Assembly (NCBI RefSeq): GCF_022376445.1
Contig: NW_025954967.1
Coordinates: 124,001-188,000 of the forward strand
Direction: 5' to 3'
Source: Fomitopsis serialis
Taxonomy: Eukaryota; Basidiomycota; Agaricomycetes; Polyporales; Fomitopsidaceae
DNA length: 64,000 nucleotides
Both the position numbers and the translations under genes were made by a program. Numbering within the stretch: position 1 is the first letter of the stretch; each line of letters begins with the position of its first letter. Of the stretch, positions 33,016-44,617 are shown piece after piece. The notes under the pieces are model-generated. The model saw nothing but the letters and a program-made list of their open reading frames with translations, searched no databases and was not told where the DNA came from.

Positions 33016-34394
33016 CGCGATATGTGGAGGAGGAGGAGGAGGAAGAGGAGGGAATCCATTTAGTCATCGACCGCCAGCCACAGGCGCCGTCGGCGTCTTG
33101 GTGATGCAGCTGCGATCAGGTCAGACTGAGGGTCGAAAGCGAAGATATTAGGAGTCACCTGTTGTCGGTCCGAAGCACAAGTTTGGCTGAGTAAATCCCA
33201 CAGTCTTGCGATACTTTGTTTGCTGCGACAGGTCTAGCGGCTATCGGACTTGTTAATGTTTGAATGTGCTGGCATCCATGCTACATATTCTTGTGGTAAG
33301 AGCTTAATTCCACGGGTGGTAATTAAGCAGCGAGCACTGTCACTGGATGCAAATAAGTTATGAGCAGTGAGCTCAGCCTGGACGTCACGGGGCTGTCACA
33401 GGTTGACTTACGCGCCAGCAAGTTGAAAGAGCATAACAACGGCCGCCCGAGTCTTGATCTACGTTTAATGAGGCGACAAGGATGAAGCTTTGAAGGCATA
33501 CGATGTCGGGGTCAAAGTGCAAAGAATCTGATTGACCTTCAAAAATATCCGAGTCATATTGATACGCGTTGTGTACGCGTTGTTTGGCCATGCTTCGCAC
33601 GAGCACGTGCACCTCAAGCGTTCACACTAATTATCCCTCAGAACAGGCTCTTGCATAGATCTCTGTGACCCTGCTCACTATCCCATACCAGTACTGTGAA
33701 GCCATCAAAAACTCTCTCCACAAGACAGAGTGTTTGAAGCTGCTCGGAGGTGTGAGCATCATTTTGCCTTACTAGGGTGACTTCTACAGTGCAATCCAAA
33801 ATGGCACTACTTTTTGGTCAGCAACGGAGACTAGAATGGTACACGTTGGATTCATCGGGAATCGGCACTGCCTTGCTTGGTACGTCTGCAGGCTCTGGTT
33901 GAATTTATTGGGAGGCTACTTATCTATACTGTGACCTGGTGAATGCACGATACGACTGATACACTCAGACAGCCCCGCAAGGGCCGAAAGCTCTAGAACC
34001 TTAGTGGTGAGCACATTCGCCCCATATGTCCCATACCGAGTAGTACTGAGTATCAAGGTTTACTTTGACTATGACGAGCGTCACACGTGATGGCATATCG
34101 AGAAGTAGCACCATTATATCTCTGAGCTGCGCGAAGACGAGATGGGTTCGCCTTTCGCTTACTTCTCCTCATTATCGCGTGTGAGTACCATAAGGTCGAT
34201 AGCGGCCCTCAGTTGCTGCCGCACTTGTGGTCACTTTACTGACATACTGACATAGGCCATCATCTTTTCCGACAGTACTGATACCGGAGTTCAGTGTTAT
34301 ATGGGTACGTTTTCGCGCGGATCGATGCAGCCTTGCACCCTGACAACATGCTCCTCTTCACAATCTCAACCACGATCACGACCACTTGTATGCC
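33016..34394. other. Divergent intergenic region
   Basis: This holds the leader of the hydrolase gene and the upstream region of the F-box-like gene. A GGA microsatellite lies at its left edge. No other gene was recognised. Confidence 0.4.
33025..33051. repeat. GGA/TCC microsatellite in the hydrolase leader
   Basis: GGA iterations with one AGA interruption end about 10 bp upstream of the ATG at 33015. The predicted mRNA therefore has a TCC-repeat tract immediately before its start codon. Confidence 0.7.
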
Positions 34395-35882
34395 ATGTTG
34401 ACCGACAAGGACAGGCGAGGACGTCGCCGATCTCTGAGATCTGATCCCCGAAAAGCAAGCACAAGGAATCAACAGGACGCCCTCGCAGAGATCATCGAAA
34501 ATATGCAGACATCCCACTTCCCGCCAGAAATCTACGAACAATGGATCACACGTTTGCGTCATGATCGTGCTGCCCTGAAGGTGTGCGCTTTGGCGTGCCG
34601 GGAATGGGCTCCGTTGTCTCAACGGTACCTATTCGAGCACGTCAAAGTGCAGGGCGCGCCCAGATGGCTTCGGTTCCTCCGCACCCTCGAGACATCCGCA
34701 TCGATGGGGACGGACATAGGACGATACATCCACAATTTCGAGCTGGTCGATATTGGCATCGGCTACGTGGTGCAGAAACTGTTCGAAGACATCGCGCTTT
34801 ATGCGGGCCATCGCCACATGCCCAATGTGCAGCAGCTTAGCTTGCGTGACTGGAATTGGGCGAGCATGGTCGATCGGGCTCAGGATTACGATCCTATATC
34901 CGTCCCCAGACGGATTCTGAAGGGCCTCTTACCCTTCGAGAAGCTCAGAGGATTGGAGCTCATAGATAACTTCACCCGGCACCCTCAAATCATTCCACAG
35001 CTTTTGACATTCTTCCCGTTTCTGTCGACGGTGCGCATCGTGGGTCTCCGCTTGTCGCCCGACACTCCTCAGATGGAGCTCATGCCACTCGAAACCGATA
35101 TACAAGTCACGTTGCCTATCAACATCCAGGAGCTGTACTTCGACCGCAACTCCGTCCAATTCCCTGCCACGTACATATTGGATTCTATCACTAGGCCCCC
35201 TTTCCAACTTTCTCTACGCACGCTTGACGTGGGTAGACCGGAGATACCCGAGTCGATGGGACCAGACAGGATGCTCAGGCTAGCTGAGTCTGCTATCCTC
35301 GCCTTGCTCGGAAGAGCAACTTTGCGACACTTGCGCATCACATATCTGTGTACGTAGCTGCGTACTTCGGCTCCATCATCCTCGTTACTCAATCAGTCGA
35401 CAGTCCTACACCTCGTTGATCTCTCACGCCTCCCTCAGCTGCAGTCCATAACATTGCACTGGGATATCCCGCCGCCGTCCCCAAGAAACGAGCTGGTTTT
35501 TGACGACATACGGCAGCTTTTCTCGAGCATTACCGGAGATCTCGCCCTTCAAGATGTCGAGCTACGCTTTTCCCTTGTGCAGTCGCACCTCATTGTCCGA
35601 GGTCCGCTATTGCTGGCTGGCCTGGATGCTGCGCTCCTCCGGTTGCACATCAGCTGCCCCGCCGTCACCGTTCACTTTCACTTCTCGTTCTACGAGTTCG
35701 TGTCACCCAGACCGAGAAATTCACTACCATCCATCGCCCCGCTTTTGAGGGATGCTACTCGACACGCCGTCGCTGCAGGGCTGCATGCGACAGTAACGAG
35801 CGTGACGACGTTTTGGAGTATGCCGAGCAATGTCGAGCAGGAGACCTCAACGGAGGAGACGGATCTCAGTGCGAGGTACTAG
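34395..35882 (+). CDS. F-box/LRR-like protein of the agaricomycete type
   Basis: Two exons, 34395-35349 and 35404-35882 (1,434 nt, 477 aa; a start at 34503 would remove 36 residues). SHFPPEIYEQWITRL followed by ALKVCALACREWAPLSQRYL resembles the divergent F-box (FPPEIxExxI...C...W...ARxxLF) of mushroom proteins. Next come irregular leucine-rich stretches (LQQLSLRDWNWAS-type, LRGLELIDNF, STVRIVGLRLS, LRTLDVGRPE, LQSITLHWD). Such proteins are thought to be Skp1-linked substrate adaptors for ubiquitin ligases, but many members are uncharacterised. Skp1 binding is inference from the N-terminal motif. Confidence 0.7.
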
Positions 35883-36377
35883 TATCCGTCTTCCCTTGTT
35901 CAAGTCGTTCCCAATTCATCTAGTACTTCGATCTTGTTTCAGAACAAAAGACCCATACATATGCTGTCTATTGAGTCCAACCTGTACAGTAACTTACTAC
36001 TTGTACTGTTTTGCCCCTGTAGTTATTTGAACGGCCGTCTGCTGCATATTTGTACAGTGTAAGTCCTGACGTCTCACATAGCCAACATATTATTTGTGTA
36101 TATGCATGTAGAGTTTGTGGAAAACGCTTGGTCGGTACTTAGAAACCTGGTCAGGACTCAGCGAAGCATGTGTGAGCCCTCAGCCACGGTCACATGCAAA
36201 GTGGTCACGGTGTGACGCGACGCGTTTTGTCACGCGTCCGCGTCTGTTGCCTCCTCAGCTCAGCGCTCAGCAATACCGCTACTCAACGTTACGTCCAACG
36301 TCCAACACCTGCATTTCAGCACTTGCTTCCATCACGACTCTGTGCCTCAGTACGCGCATGACCTTTGGATTGCTGAC
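35883..36377. other. Intergenic, F-box-like gene 3' end / EXO1 promoter
   Basis: About 500 bp between two genes on the + strand. No additional feature was recognised. Confidence 0.4.
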
Positions 36378-39300
36378 ATGGGAATCTCTGGTCTTCTGCC
36401 GCTCTTGAAGGATATCCAAGTCACTCGACCCCTCTCCGACTTTGCGGGACAAACTATTGCGGTGGACGCGTACGTCTGGCTGCACAGGGGGACCTACGGG
36501 TGCGCGGCGGAGCTTGCTACTGGAAGGAAAACACATAAGTGAGTGTCCTCTTCTTTCTTTTGAGTACGCACGACAGAAGTCTCGTTGGTCGGCAGTCCGT
36601 CTCGCTCAAAGAGATCGGTCTGCCAGAAGACGAGTTTGAAACGCGTTCGGTCGAACAGCGCTGCCGGACCTCCACGTCGATTGCTATGAAAATGCTGGGG
36701 CACGTGGAAAGTTTGGGGGTTTGACGAGGATGAGGACCTCGTTCTCGATGCAGGAGTTACGAGAATTCACGTCGGTGCCCCCGTCTCGTCCCGCCAATTC
36801 TGTCACACCACCCCTGCCGGCTCTTAGCATTCGTGAAAGAACCAACGGTTGTAATGCTCTTCACGGCTGTGGCCTGTGGGAGTGTGCATACAACTCGCTG
36901 ACCAAGTTAATGAGCTGGCTCGCCTTGTCTCGGTCCACCTGGCTCGTCGGCGGACACAATCGTGTCTCCCGATCTAGGGTGCGGTCGGGGGAAAGTGGTT
37001 GATTGCTATGCATGGGTCGTGGCTGGCGGGCCTCCGAGCGACGATGTGTTTGCTCGATGGTGCACTGGTGTATCGTGCCAGCGATATGTCTACAGCCAAC
37101 TGTGTGAGCGACCACGACGGCGTGCATGTTACCTGACCGCAGGGTCTCGGAACCTGTACCGTGGACCTGTCGCCGGCGGCGCGAGCGAGTGTGCCTAGAT
37201 GGTTCAGATCATGCATGGGAGATTCCGGCGGCCACCTCGCTCGAGCCGTCATTGTTCGCCCCGGAAGTTACCCAGGGAGCGGTGTTTCGCAAATTGGAAA
37301 CTTGCTGCAATCGGATGAATGGGCATGGTCTCACATGCCCGTGCGACGGTGCACAGGTGGGAGCCCGTATGCATTGGATGTCCTTCCGTTGGGGTTTTGC
37401 TCTCGCTCTCGACATCGCAGAAGGCGATGGCTGCTGCCGCTGCTTCGAAAGACTGTTGCCTGCCTTGAACTCTGCATTGCATGCCTTGGTTCTTGATCCG
37501 TATTTCTATCGCTCAGATATTGAATTCTGGGTTCTCATATCCTCGGGACGCTTTCGAGAGACCATTGACTGATTCCTTCACAGATATGTCGAGTATGCCA
37601 TGCATCGCGTGCGGATGCTACAGCACCATCGCATACAGCCGTACGTGGTATTCGACGGTGGGCCACTTCCAGCGAAGAAGGGGACCGAATCGGAGCGCAA
37701 GAAACGTCGGGACGAGAACCTAGCACGCGCGAATGAGCTTGCAGCGCAAGGCAAGCACAGCCAAGCGCGAGAGTACTACGTGAAGTGCGTCGACGTTACG
37801 CCTCAAATGGCATATCAGCTTATCAAGGTCTGTGCGGCCAACCCCACGCTCGTTCATTGATGTTAACCGGCGGACACGGCCTAGGCATTGCGGGTGGAGG
37901 GCATCCCATACGTAGTGGCTCCGTATGAAGCCGATGCACAGCTTGCGTATCTGGAGCGCATCGGTGTCGTCGACGGCGTAATCACGGAGGATTCTGACCT
38001 TCTCGTGTTCGGGTGCAGGAAGGTGCTCTTGAAATTAGACGTCGTCGAGAGTACCGTCACGTGCATCTCCCGCGGAGACTTTGGGTCCGCCGGGGCCGGC
38101 GGAGGGTTGTCGCTGCTGGGCTGGTCGGATGTCCAGTTTCGACGTATGGCTATCCTTAGCGGCTGCGACTACCTAGCGAGCATACCAGGCGTCGGGCTGA
38201 AGACGGCGTGGTCGCTGTTGCGAAAGCACAAGACGGCGGAGAACGCGGTACGGGCGTTGATGCTTGAAGGGAAGAAGAAGGTGCCGGAAGGTTACCTGGA
38301 CGCTTTCAAATTGGCGGAACGGGTATTCTTGTATCAACGGGTGTACGATCCGACGCAGAAGTGTCTGGTCCACCTGACGGAACCGGTGGATGGTGAACGG
38401 TTGGACAAGGAGACGGACGCGTACGTCGGGAGGTGAGACGATCGTGGAGTGTACGTGCATGATGACACTGACCGAACATGCTTGCAGTGATATTGAACCC
38501 GCTTTGGCGAGACAGGTTGCGGAAGGTGACGCGTGCCCGATCAGTCTGCTGCCCATGGATGATATCAATCCAACGTTCGTGCCTCGCGCGCTGAAGACAA
38601 TCCCGTTGAACGTGCCAAATGCAAGGAGGCTGGACGGCCAGCAGGGCACCGGAAACCACCAAAATGCTGGGAAAGGAGCGGTTGGGATTTTGAGTTTCTT
38701 CAGTAAGTCCGACATTTCGCAGACAGACACGCCGGTCTTGCTACTGACAGCTGTTTTACGTCTCGCTTGAACCATCTAGAACCTCGATCAGGGGCCAGCA
38801 GTGGTCAACAGGCCGCCACCTCGCACGGTCCGGGTCATCCCATAATGGCGGGGCGGGCGAGCGGAAAGCGGACATTAGCGGAAGTGATGGACCACGATAT
38901 GGCTGTGAAACGGACGAAACGGGAGGAGACGAAGGATGAAGTTCATACAAGGCAAGTCAGGAGCTCGAAGTTCTTTGACGTCCACCTACCGTCACGCCCG
39001 GAGGCGGTCGAAGACGTGATAGATGGCGAGGACCTCGAACGTCCTGTTGCAGGCCCTTCTCGCGTCACGTTAGATGCGGACGAGGACAAGGAGAACGACC
39101 CGTTCGTGGATGATTACGAAGTCTTCACGGAAGACGCGGACGCAGTAGACCAGGAAGACGGCTACATCTCGCCTTCGCCTTCCATGAGACGATGGGATAG
39201 TCCTGAAATCTCGTCACCGCTGAGAGCCCGGTCCGGTGGCCAGTTCATGGGGGAAGATGATGATGACTTCGGTGCGGACATACTGTCCAGTCCCCCGGTT

Positions 39301-40090
39301 CCCAAACAGAGGACAAGACTTTCCGCCGGCGTCACTGCGGCGGGAGCGACGAGGGCGGTCCCTCATGTGGGCGGGACCGTCTTGATCCCGGATACACCAT
39401 CGAAATCAAAAACCCGGAAACAGCGCCGTCGTCAAGAAGAGGGCAGTGGACCCGACCTCCAGCACATTCTCGGAGAGTGTGACTGGAATTGGGACGACAA
39501 GACTGATATTGAGTGCTCTGGCGCGTTGGATGCCTCACCCAGCAGCACAAGTGCCTCGCCGGGACCCGTGACACCGAGTGATATTGCATCGCAAGGGCGG
39601 GCAGACGCGTGCGCGCAGGCACTCATGGAGGCGGAAGACACGGATGAGGCGACGGCTTCACAGGAGGCATCTGCTCGCCATGCCAAAGTCGCGCGCGGGT
39701 GGTGGGAACGATGGGGTCGCGGTGCGAGCGAGCTCGCCGTTGCACAAGTGAATCCAATCCTTCGCTCAAACACGTCTGTGCTGATAAATTTGTTTCCAGT
39801 CTCGACCGTCGTTGAAACGAAGGGAGACGACCATCACGCCCGAGGGCCGCCAGCGACCGTTGCAACAACGTCGACCGCACTCTGCCTTGGACATTTCTAA
39901 GCAGAAAGGCAAACAGCAGGATCTACGTTCAGCAGGTAGAAGGCGAAGCTTGGTGTTTACTGAAGAAGTGAAGAAAGCTCCTAGAGCGGGGCTTCTTCGT
40001 GGTACGTCTTCACGGCCCGACACAGCGAGCACGGAGCAGGGAGAGGATAGTACCGGTGCGAGCCGGAATAGATTCGCCGAGTTCAGGTAG
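36378..40090 (+). CDS. EXO1: Exonuclease 1 (XPG/Rad2-family 5'-3' nuclease)
   Basis: Six exons: 36378-36538, 37584-37827, 37885-38432, 38488-38702, 38780-39747 and 39800-40090 (2,427 nt, 808 aa). The N-terminal XPG domain begins MGISGLLPLLKDIQ and has IAVDAYVWLHRG, VVFDGGPLPAKK; the internal domain has VAPYEADAQLAYL and ITEDSDLLVFG with the metal-binding acidic residues, then the helix-hairpin-helix GCDYLASIPGVGLKTA. These are diagnostic of EXO1, which resects DNA ends and excises mismatched strands. The disordered C-terminal half contains VRSSKFFDV, matching the Mlh1-interacting MIP box of EXO1 proteins, and basic and acidic stretches. Intron 1 is 1,045 nt, some 20 times the local norm; all others are 52-77 nt. 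Confidence 0.93.
36539..37583 (+). other. Exceptionally long first intron of EXO1
   Basis: GTGAGT at 36539 and CACAG at 37579-37583 join exon 1 (…GRKTHK) to exon 2 (YVEYAMHRVRML) with the reading frame and EXO1 homology intact. The interior has no recognised domain. One Cys-rich open frame (37126-37572, ATG start) and the absence of clear terminal repeats leave its origin open. Confidence 0.75.
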
Positions 40091-41166
40091 GTCATGGATC
40101 TTCCCAGACACGACGTGGGTGACCTCACAGCGCACGGGCTTGCAGGTGGGCGGGTGTTGACGATTCCGTCAGTCCATGCAGGATCTGATATTAGTGAGTA
40201 TCGTCGGTTTGAAAGGCTATCGTCGGAAGGATCGTGCACGTTACGTGGTCTGATTGGTTCATTCTCCCTTATTCGCATTGCTATCGATTGCATCTAATGA
40301 CATCGCATCTTCTGGGCATACGTGTGGGCAGCAGCAGGCAGGAGCTCTTGTGGTCCCTATCCAGATCAAGCCTCGGAAGAGTGCCTCCTGAGAGAAGCAA
40401 GGCAGCGGGACGTATCTCGCATCTGCCCGTGGTCCCGGTCAAGGATGCTATTACGGCAGACCGATCTCGACCAACAAGAACGCAATCGGCCCTTTCCAAA
40501 TAGCCGCGGAGCCCAGCAGCCGGCGCGCTCATTGACCAATCCGCACTCCAGCTCAAGACAGGGAATTGCATGCTACCATCCAGTCAGGACCACCCGGTTG
40601 CGTGTCACTCGCAGACGCCAAGGGGTGCCGCCCGAGCGGCGGTCATCCAGACTGTGCGGGCACAATCCACAGGTGGTATTGCGTCGCAGGGCTTGGCTGC
40701 AGCTGCATTTCAGCCTCCGATGACGCTCGTACACCCAGATCTCGGACGCAGAGGGGCGGAAAGTTCCTTGCCTGATTCGCACATCCAGTCAGCTGCTGTT
40801 TGATGCACCTTGATGCAACGAGATAACATGGCAGTTGCATGTCGCGCGGTAGCCTTCTCAGATTAGGACAAGGAGCCAACTTCTCGAGTCTCACGTTATT
40901 CCAGTGCGTCGCCGCCTATGGTAGGTTTGGCACCCTCCTGTCTCGTGTCCGAACTTCCGGCCATATGAATTGCGCGTTGCAGTGATGCTGCTCATCTAAC
41001 ACTCATAACTGCACATCCGCCGAGTCTAAAGGCCACCGTCTCGCAGCCCCGGTTGGCTCACCCTCCCCGCCTCGCACAGCGTCGGATTCACCGGAGCGCA
41101 CGGTGAGTGGCTCCTGCCTTGGGCGCTGTGGCGTACTGACGCAGGTCCTCAGCGTACAAGCCCTAG
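40091..41166. other. Intergenic, EXO1 3' side / zinc-finger gene promoter
   Basis: About 1.1 kb without a supported gene. Open segments at 40.57-40.80 kb lack domains. A long regulatory region would fit the transcription-factor gene downstream. Confidence 0.4.
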
Positions 41167-43038
41167 ATGTTTGGCGAGAACACCATGGCTGGCATCTGGC
41201 GGAGGCATAGCGAGACTCTTCCTCGCTCGCCTCCGAATCCCCTGCGGGTACCGAGCGCCACCTTCGCATATGGGGACCAGTTCCCTCCGACGAACGTCTC
41301 ATCGACGCCACGATACAATGTCCCGCCGTACCAAGGACCGCACGTCCACGCGCCTGCCGCAGGACCGAACACTGGCGCAGGACATACCTCCGTATCTTCT
41401 CAGCACGTATGGACCATGGGGGACCAGCAGATGCAGTTCTCTAACCCCCATCCCGCCTTCTGCGACCCCGCTCAGCCGTCCTCGGCCTACTACAACGAGT
41501 CGGCCGCTTCCCACCTCGTAGGGTATCCCGAGTCGTCGCAGCGCACCCTTCTTCCCGAGACGGCGTACGGCCCTGCGTACCACTCGTCGTATCCGGACCC
41601 AGCATCCTTTGGCGAGTCGTCCACGATGCCCGGATCCGTCTCAGTGGGGACGCAGTACGGCATCTACGGGATGCCAGCTGGTACTAGTGACCGTCATCAC
41701 GGCCATGGCCAGCAGCAGGGATACGACGCCGACCGTAACTCGACATATGGGACGAATAACCAATACTTGAACGCGCAGGCGGACTTCGAACAGTCGGGAT
41801 CCACCCACCGGATACTGCCACAGCTGTCGCCGACCTTGTTCCCTGGACTCGGTGCCACCCACACGCCCTCCCTATACCCGATGGTCTATGCATCACCCAC
41901 GTCGACCACATCATCCTCTGCGCAATCCACGCATTCAGAACCCTCGTCAGCCCTGATAGATACCCAATCGCCGCGCTTACCACAATTCTCACAGCCACTG
42001 CGCCGCCACTCGATGGACTCGGTGCACGACCCCATGAGTCCCTCATCCGTCCCCCCTCTTGTGTACGACGCGGACACTGGCGACGACTACGACGACGACT
42101 CCGAGAGCGACCCCCCATCTGCCGTTTCCGAGCTCGCGCGTCTTCCTTACCAGTCGACACGGACCACGGACATCAATGGCCCTAACAACTGGTCGAGGTC
42201 CGCCTTTGACATGGCTTACGGCAGCACGTCGAGCGCACATGCACTTCATAAATCTGCCATCCATCACCCGCGCAGCCCTGCGGGATCTGCTGATAGTGGC
42301 TCGACTACCGCCATATCGCCGTCCACTGCATCGTCTTCGGAGCGGCCGAAGCCCTCGCAGAAGAAGTCAAAGATGCATCAGTGCAAGGTTTGCCTCAAGC
42401 TGTTTCCCCGGCCTAGCGGTTTGGCTACGCACATGAATTCCCACTCCGGGGCCAAGCGTAAGTACTCCGCCAACAATGTTTCGCGTAGCAGCCAATCTCA
42501 CCTATTTATCGCGCCCCTTTCAGCGTACAAGTGTCCTATTCCGACGTGCACGAAGAGCTTCGCCGTGCGATCCAACGCCAAACGTCACCTGCGTACGCAT
42601 GGCATTTTTCCTACTTCGGATCACACCAGCACTTCCCAGTCGCAATTTACCGTTGGCTTCGACACGCCTCTAGTTTCCGAAGTGCACGAGGTCGGGAAGC
42701 TCCCGTCGAAGCTCCGTTGGATTCCGCAGAGCCTGTCCACGCGCACGAACGTGGAGTACCTCAGGGATGCACCGTCTGACTCTGAGGAGGAGTACCTGCG
42801 GCCGTCCTGCCCTATGCTGCCTGTTCCGCTGCCGCCTGTCACTCCGTCTTCACCCACGTGGAATCCAGACGACCGCTATGAGGAACGCGACTCGTACGCG
42901 GACGTGGAAACGAGCCCGTACATTGCGAGTCAGGTACGCATTCGCCGCCCCTTGCTTCCCATTGTTCATGACTTACCTGCGTGTTCCTAGTGGCGTGCTC
43001 TGCCTGGTCCGGCCATCGTCTCGTCCAATAGTATGTGA
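41167..43038 (+). CDS. C2H2 zinc-finger transcription factor
   Basis: Three exons: 41167-42457, 42524-42933 and 42991-43038 (1,749 nt, 582 aa). A stop codon lies directly before the ATG (41164-41166). Residues 1-400 are low-complexity (Ser, Pro, Tyr, Thr, Gln) with an acidic patch, typical of activation or regulatory regions. Two C2H2 fingers follow: CKVCLKLFPRPSGLATHMNSH and CPIPTCTKSFAVRSNAKRHL plus RTH, linked by SGAKPYK once the 66-nt in-frame intron is removed; the classical linker appears only after splicing. A short Ser/Glu/Pro-rich C-terminus ends VSSNSM. It is expected to be a nuclear DNA-binding protein; targets are unknown. Confidence 0.88.
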
Positions 43039-43583
43039 ACAAAGTATACGCCCCATTTCATGTCGGACATCTTGCATCAAACTCTGTAAGCATACGCAAT
43101 CTCTTGTCATATTCCCCTTCAAGCATACTCTCCGGTCGTAGCTACTGTATACCGCATGCGTTCGTCGTATGGTGAAGTTTGGGCTGTATCTGGCTGTGCG
43201 TCTTATCTCGAGTACATCGCCTAAGCATGACGTGTCGCTGAATTGTAACTATACCGTTTGTAACCTGCCAACCATAATAGTTAATGCTGTAGTCCCCGCG
43301 AAACCTTAACAACGACCTAGAAGTTGCCTGGCCCTCGAATGCGGTGTTCAAGGAGCGTTGCAGGACGAATAGATTTCAATTCTAGTCTTGTTGAGTCGCC
43401 AGAGCGTCATTCACCCCGATGTTCTATTTCTAGGTCAATGTGCGAAACAAATTCCTGCAGGCCAGGCGAGCGACGTATTGCAAAGGGATACGTGGAGCAC
43501 TGGCGACAAAAAGTCCATAATCATTGCGACAAAGTATTAAGGACCTTCGCTGCTTATCTCATGCAAAGCATCCCGTGATTTGG
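43039..43583. other. Convergent intergenic region
   Basis: This lies between the 3' ends of the zinc-finger gene (+) and PIG-P (-). Nothing further was recognised. Confidence 0.4.
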
Positions 43584-44208
43584 CTATAAGTGCGCTCTCT
43601 CTTGTTCAGTGCGATTTCTGCGGCTACCGTATACGACACGGTTAACCATCCCTATGGGTATATCGTACATCTCCGGGATAGCGTTAGGCCTTGCATGAGC
43701 AAAATACGGGTTCTCCTCGCCATCAGGCGGCAGATGCGCTCTTGAATCTGTGGCGTTGTATTTTGTATTCAGTCAGACATGTTACGATTGTGGATGCCGA
43801 GCGCACCTGTTATCGTACTGATATCAGAGAAAGGTGGCGTGCCGGACAGCGCCAGTGCGAAGTAGGTGAAATACGTCAACAACGCTAGGACGATTGAGTA
43901 TGCCGGAAGGAGAATAGCCCATTCCCTAGCGCAACAATGAGCCGGTGCGATGCACGGAAATTAGCACGAGGAAGAAGTGAACATATGGCAGACAATACCT
44001 ACCGATTTGGGTACCAAGAAATTCCGAGACTGATGAGGTATGTGTCCGGAAGAAGAGCCCATAGGAGGTAGACACAGAACAACAGGTACGTGGATGTCCA
44101 GGCCACGAAACCGTAAAATTCTGGTGCGCGACTGCGGGACTCCGTCGGCGGCAATGGGGGAAACGGTGCGAGAGGCGATACAGGGGAGGTCGGGTCCTTC
44201 TCGACCAT
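43584..44208 (-). CDS. GPI19: PIG-P, GPI-GlcNAc transferase subunit
   Basis: Three exons: 44208-44003, 43926-43807 and 43747-43584; about 162 aa. PIG-P is a small two-helix ER membrane subunit of the complex that adds GlcNAc to phosphatidylinositol, the first step of GPI-anchor synthesis. Signatures: EFYGFVAWTSTYLLFCVYLL (first helix), the conserved SWYPNREWA junction, ILLPAYSIVLALLTYFTYF (second helix), and the C-terminal NPYFAHARPNAIPEMYDIP then IGMVNRVVY. The exon 2 start reads GAATGGGGCTATT, one G more than the frame needs, so the total is one base over whole codons. Given the strong conservation on both sides this is probably a consensus error. It is divergently arranged with the folate gene, 409 bp between starts. 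Confidence 0.85.
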
Positions 44209-44617
44209 GCCGGAAAGCTGCTAGCGGACGGTCAAGCAGGCATGATGAGGGGAAATGAAAAGCAAACCTGGAGCTCGAGCCACGGACGCACGCTGCCCGC
44301 GTTCTTGATTTCCCTTTTTAGGAAGCGGGCGCCCAGTGTGGCGGGCAAAGGTTAAACAGGTCGCTGTGGGACCAGCCTTGGTCAGGAGAAACTCCCGTCT
44401 GTGGGATTCCGAAGTCGACATACGGTCCGTATCACGGTGGCCTGGTCCGAAGTTCCTTCCGCTGACGATAGCATGGGATAGTGACACGCAAGCGGCAGGA
44501 CGACATTGCTCCGGGCAAGTCAATTATGCGCTGCAGCGTTTCTCATGCATTTCACTCATGTCTTAAGCCGCCATCAGGCTAGAGGGATACTATCTGCGGC
44601 GTCGTAACGATTCCCTC
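44209..44617. promoter_or_regulatory. Bidirectional promoter region, PIG-P / 5-FCL
   Basis: The two start codons diverge from this 409-bp segment. No clear TATA box was seen. The role is inferred from gene arrangement only. Confidence 0.45.

Noticed and set aside
37126..37572. Cys-rich frame in the EXO1 intron as a nested gene
   Set aside because: No family similarity or upstream promoter signal was seen; kept only as a note on the long intron.
42458..42523. Continuous reading through the zinc-finger gene without an intron
   Set aside because: The frame stays open, but GT..AG ends and recreation of the classical inter-finger linker on removal show it is an in-frame intron.
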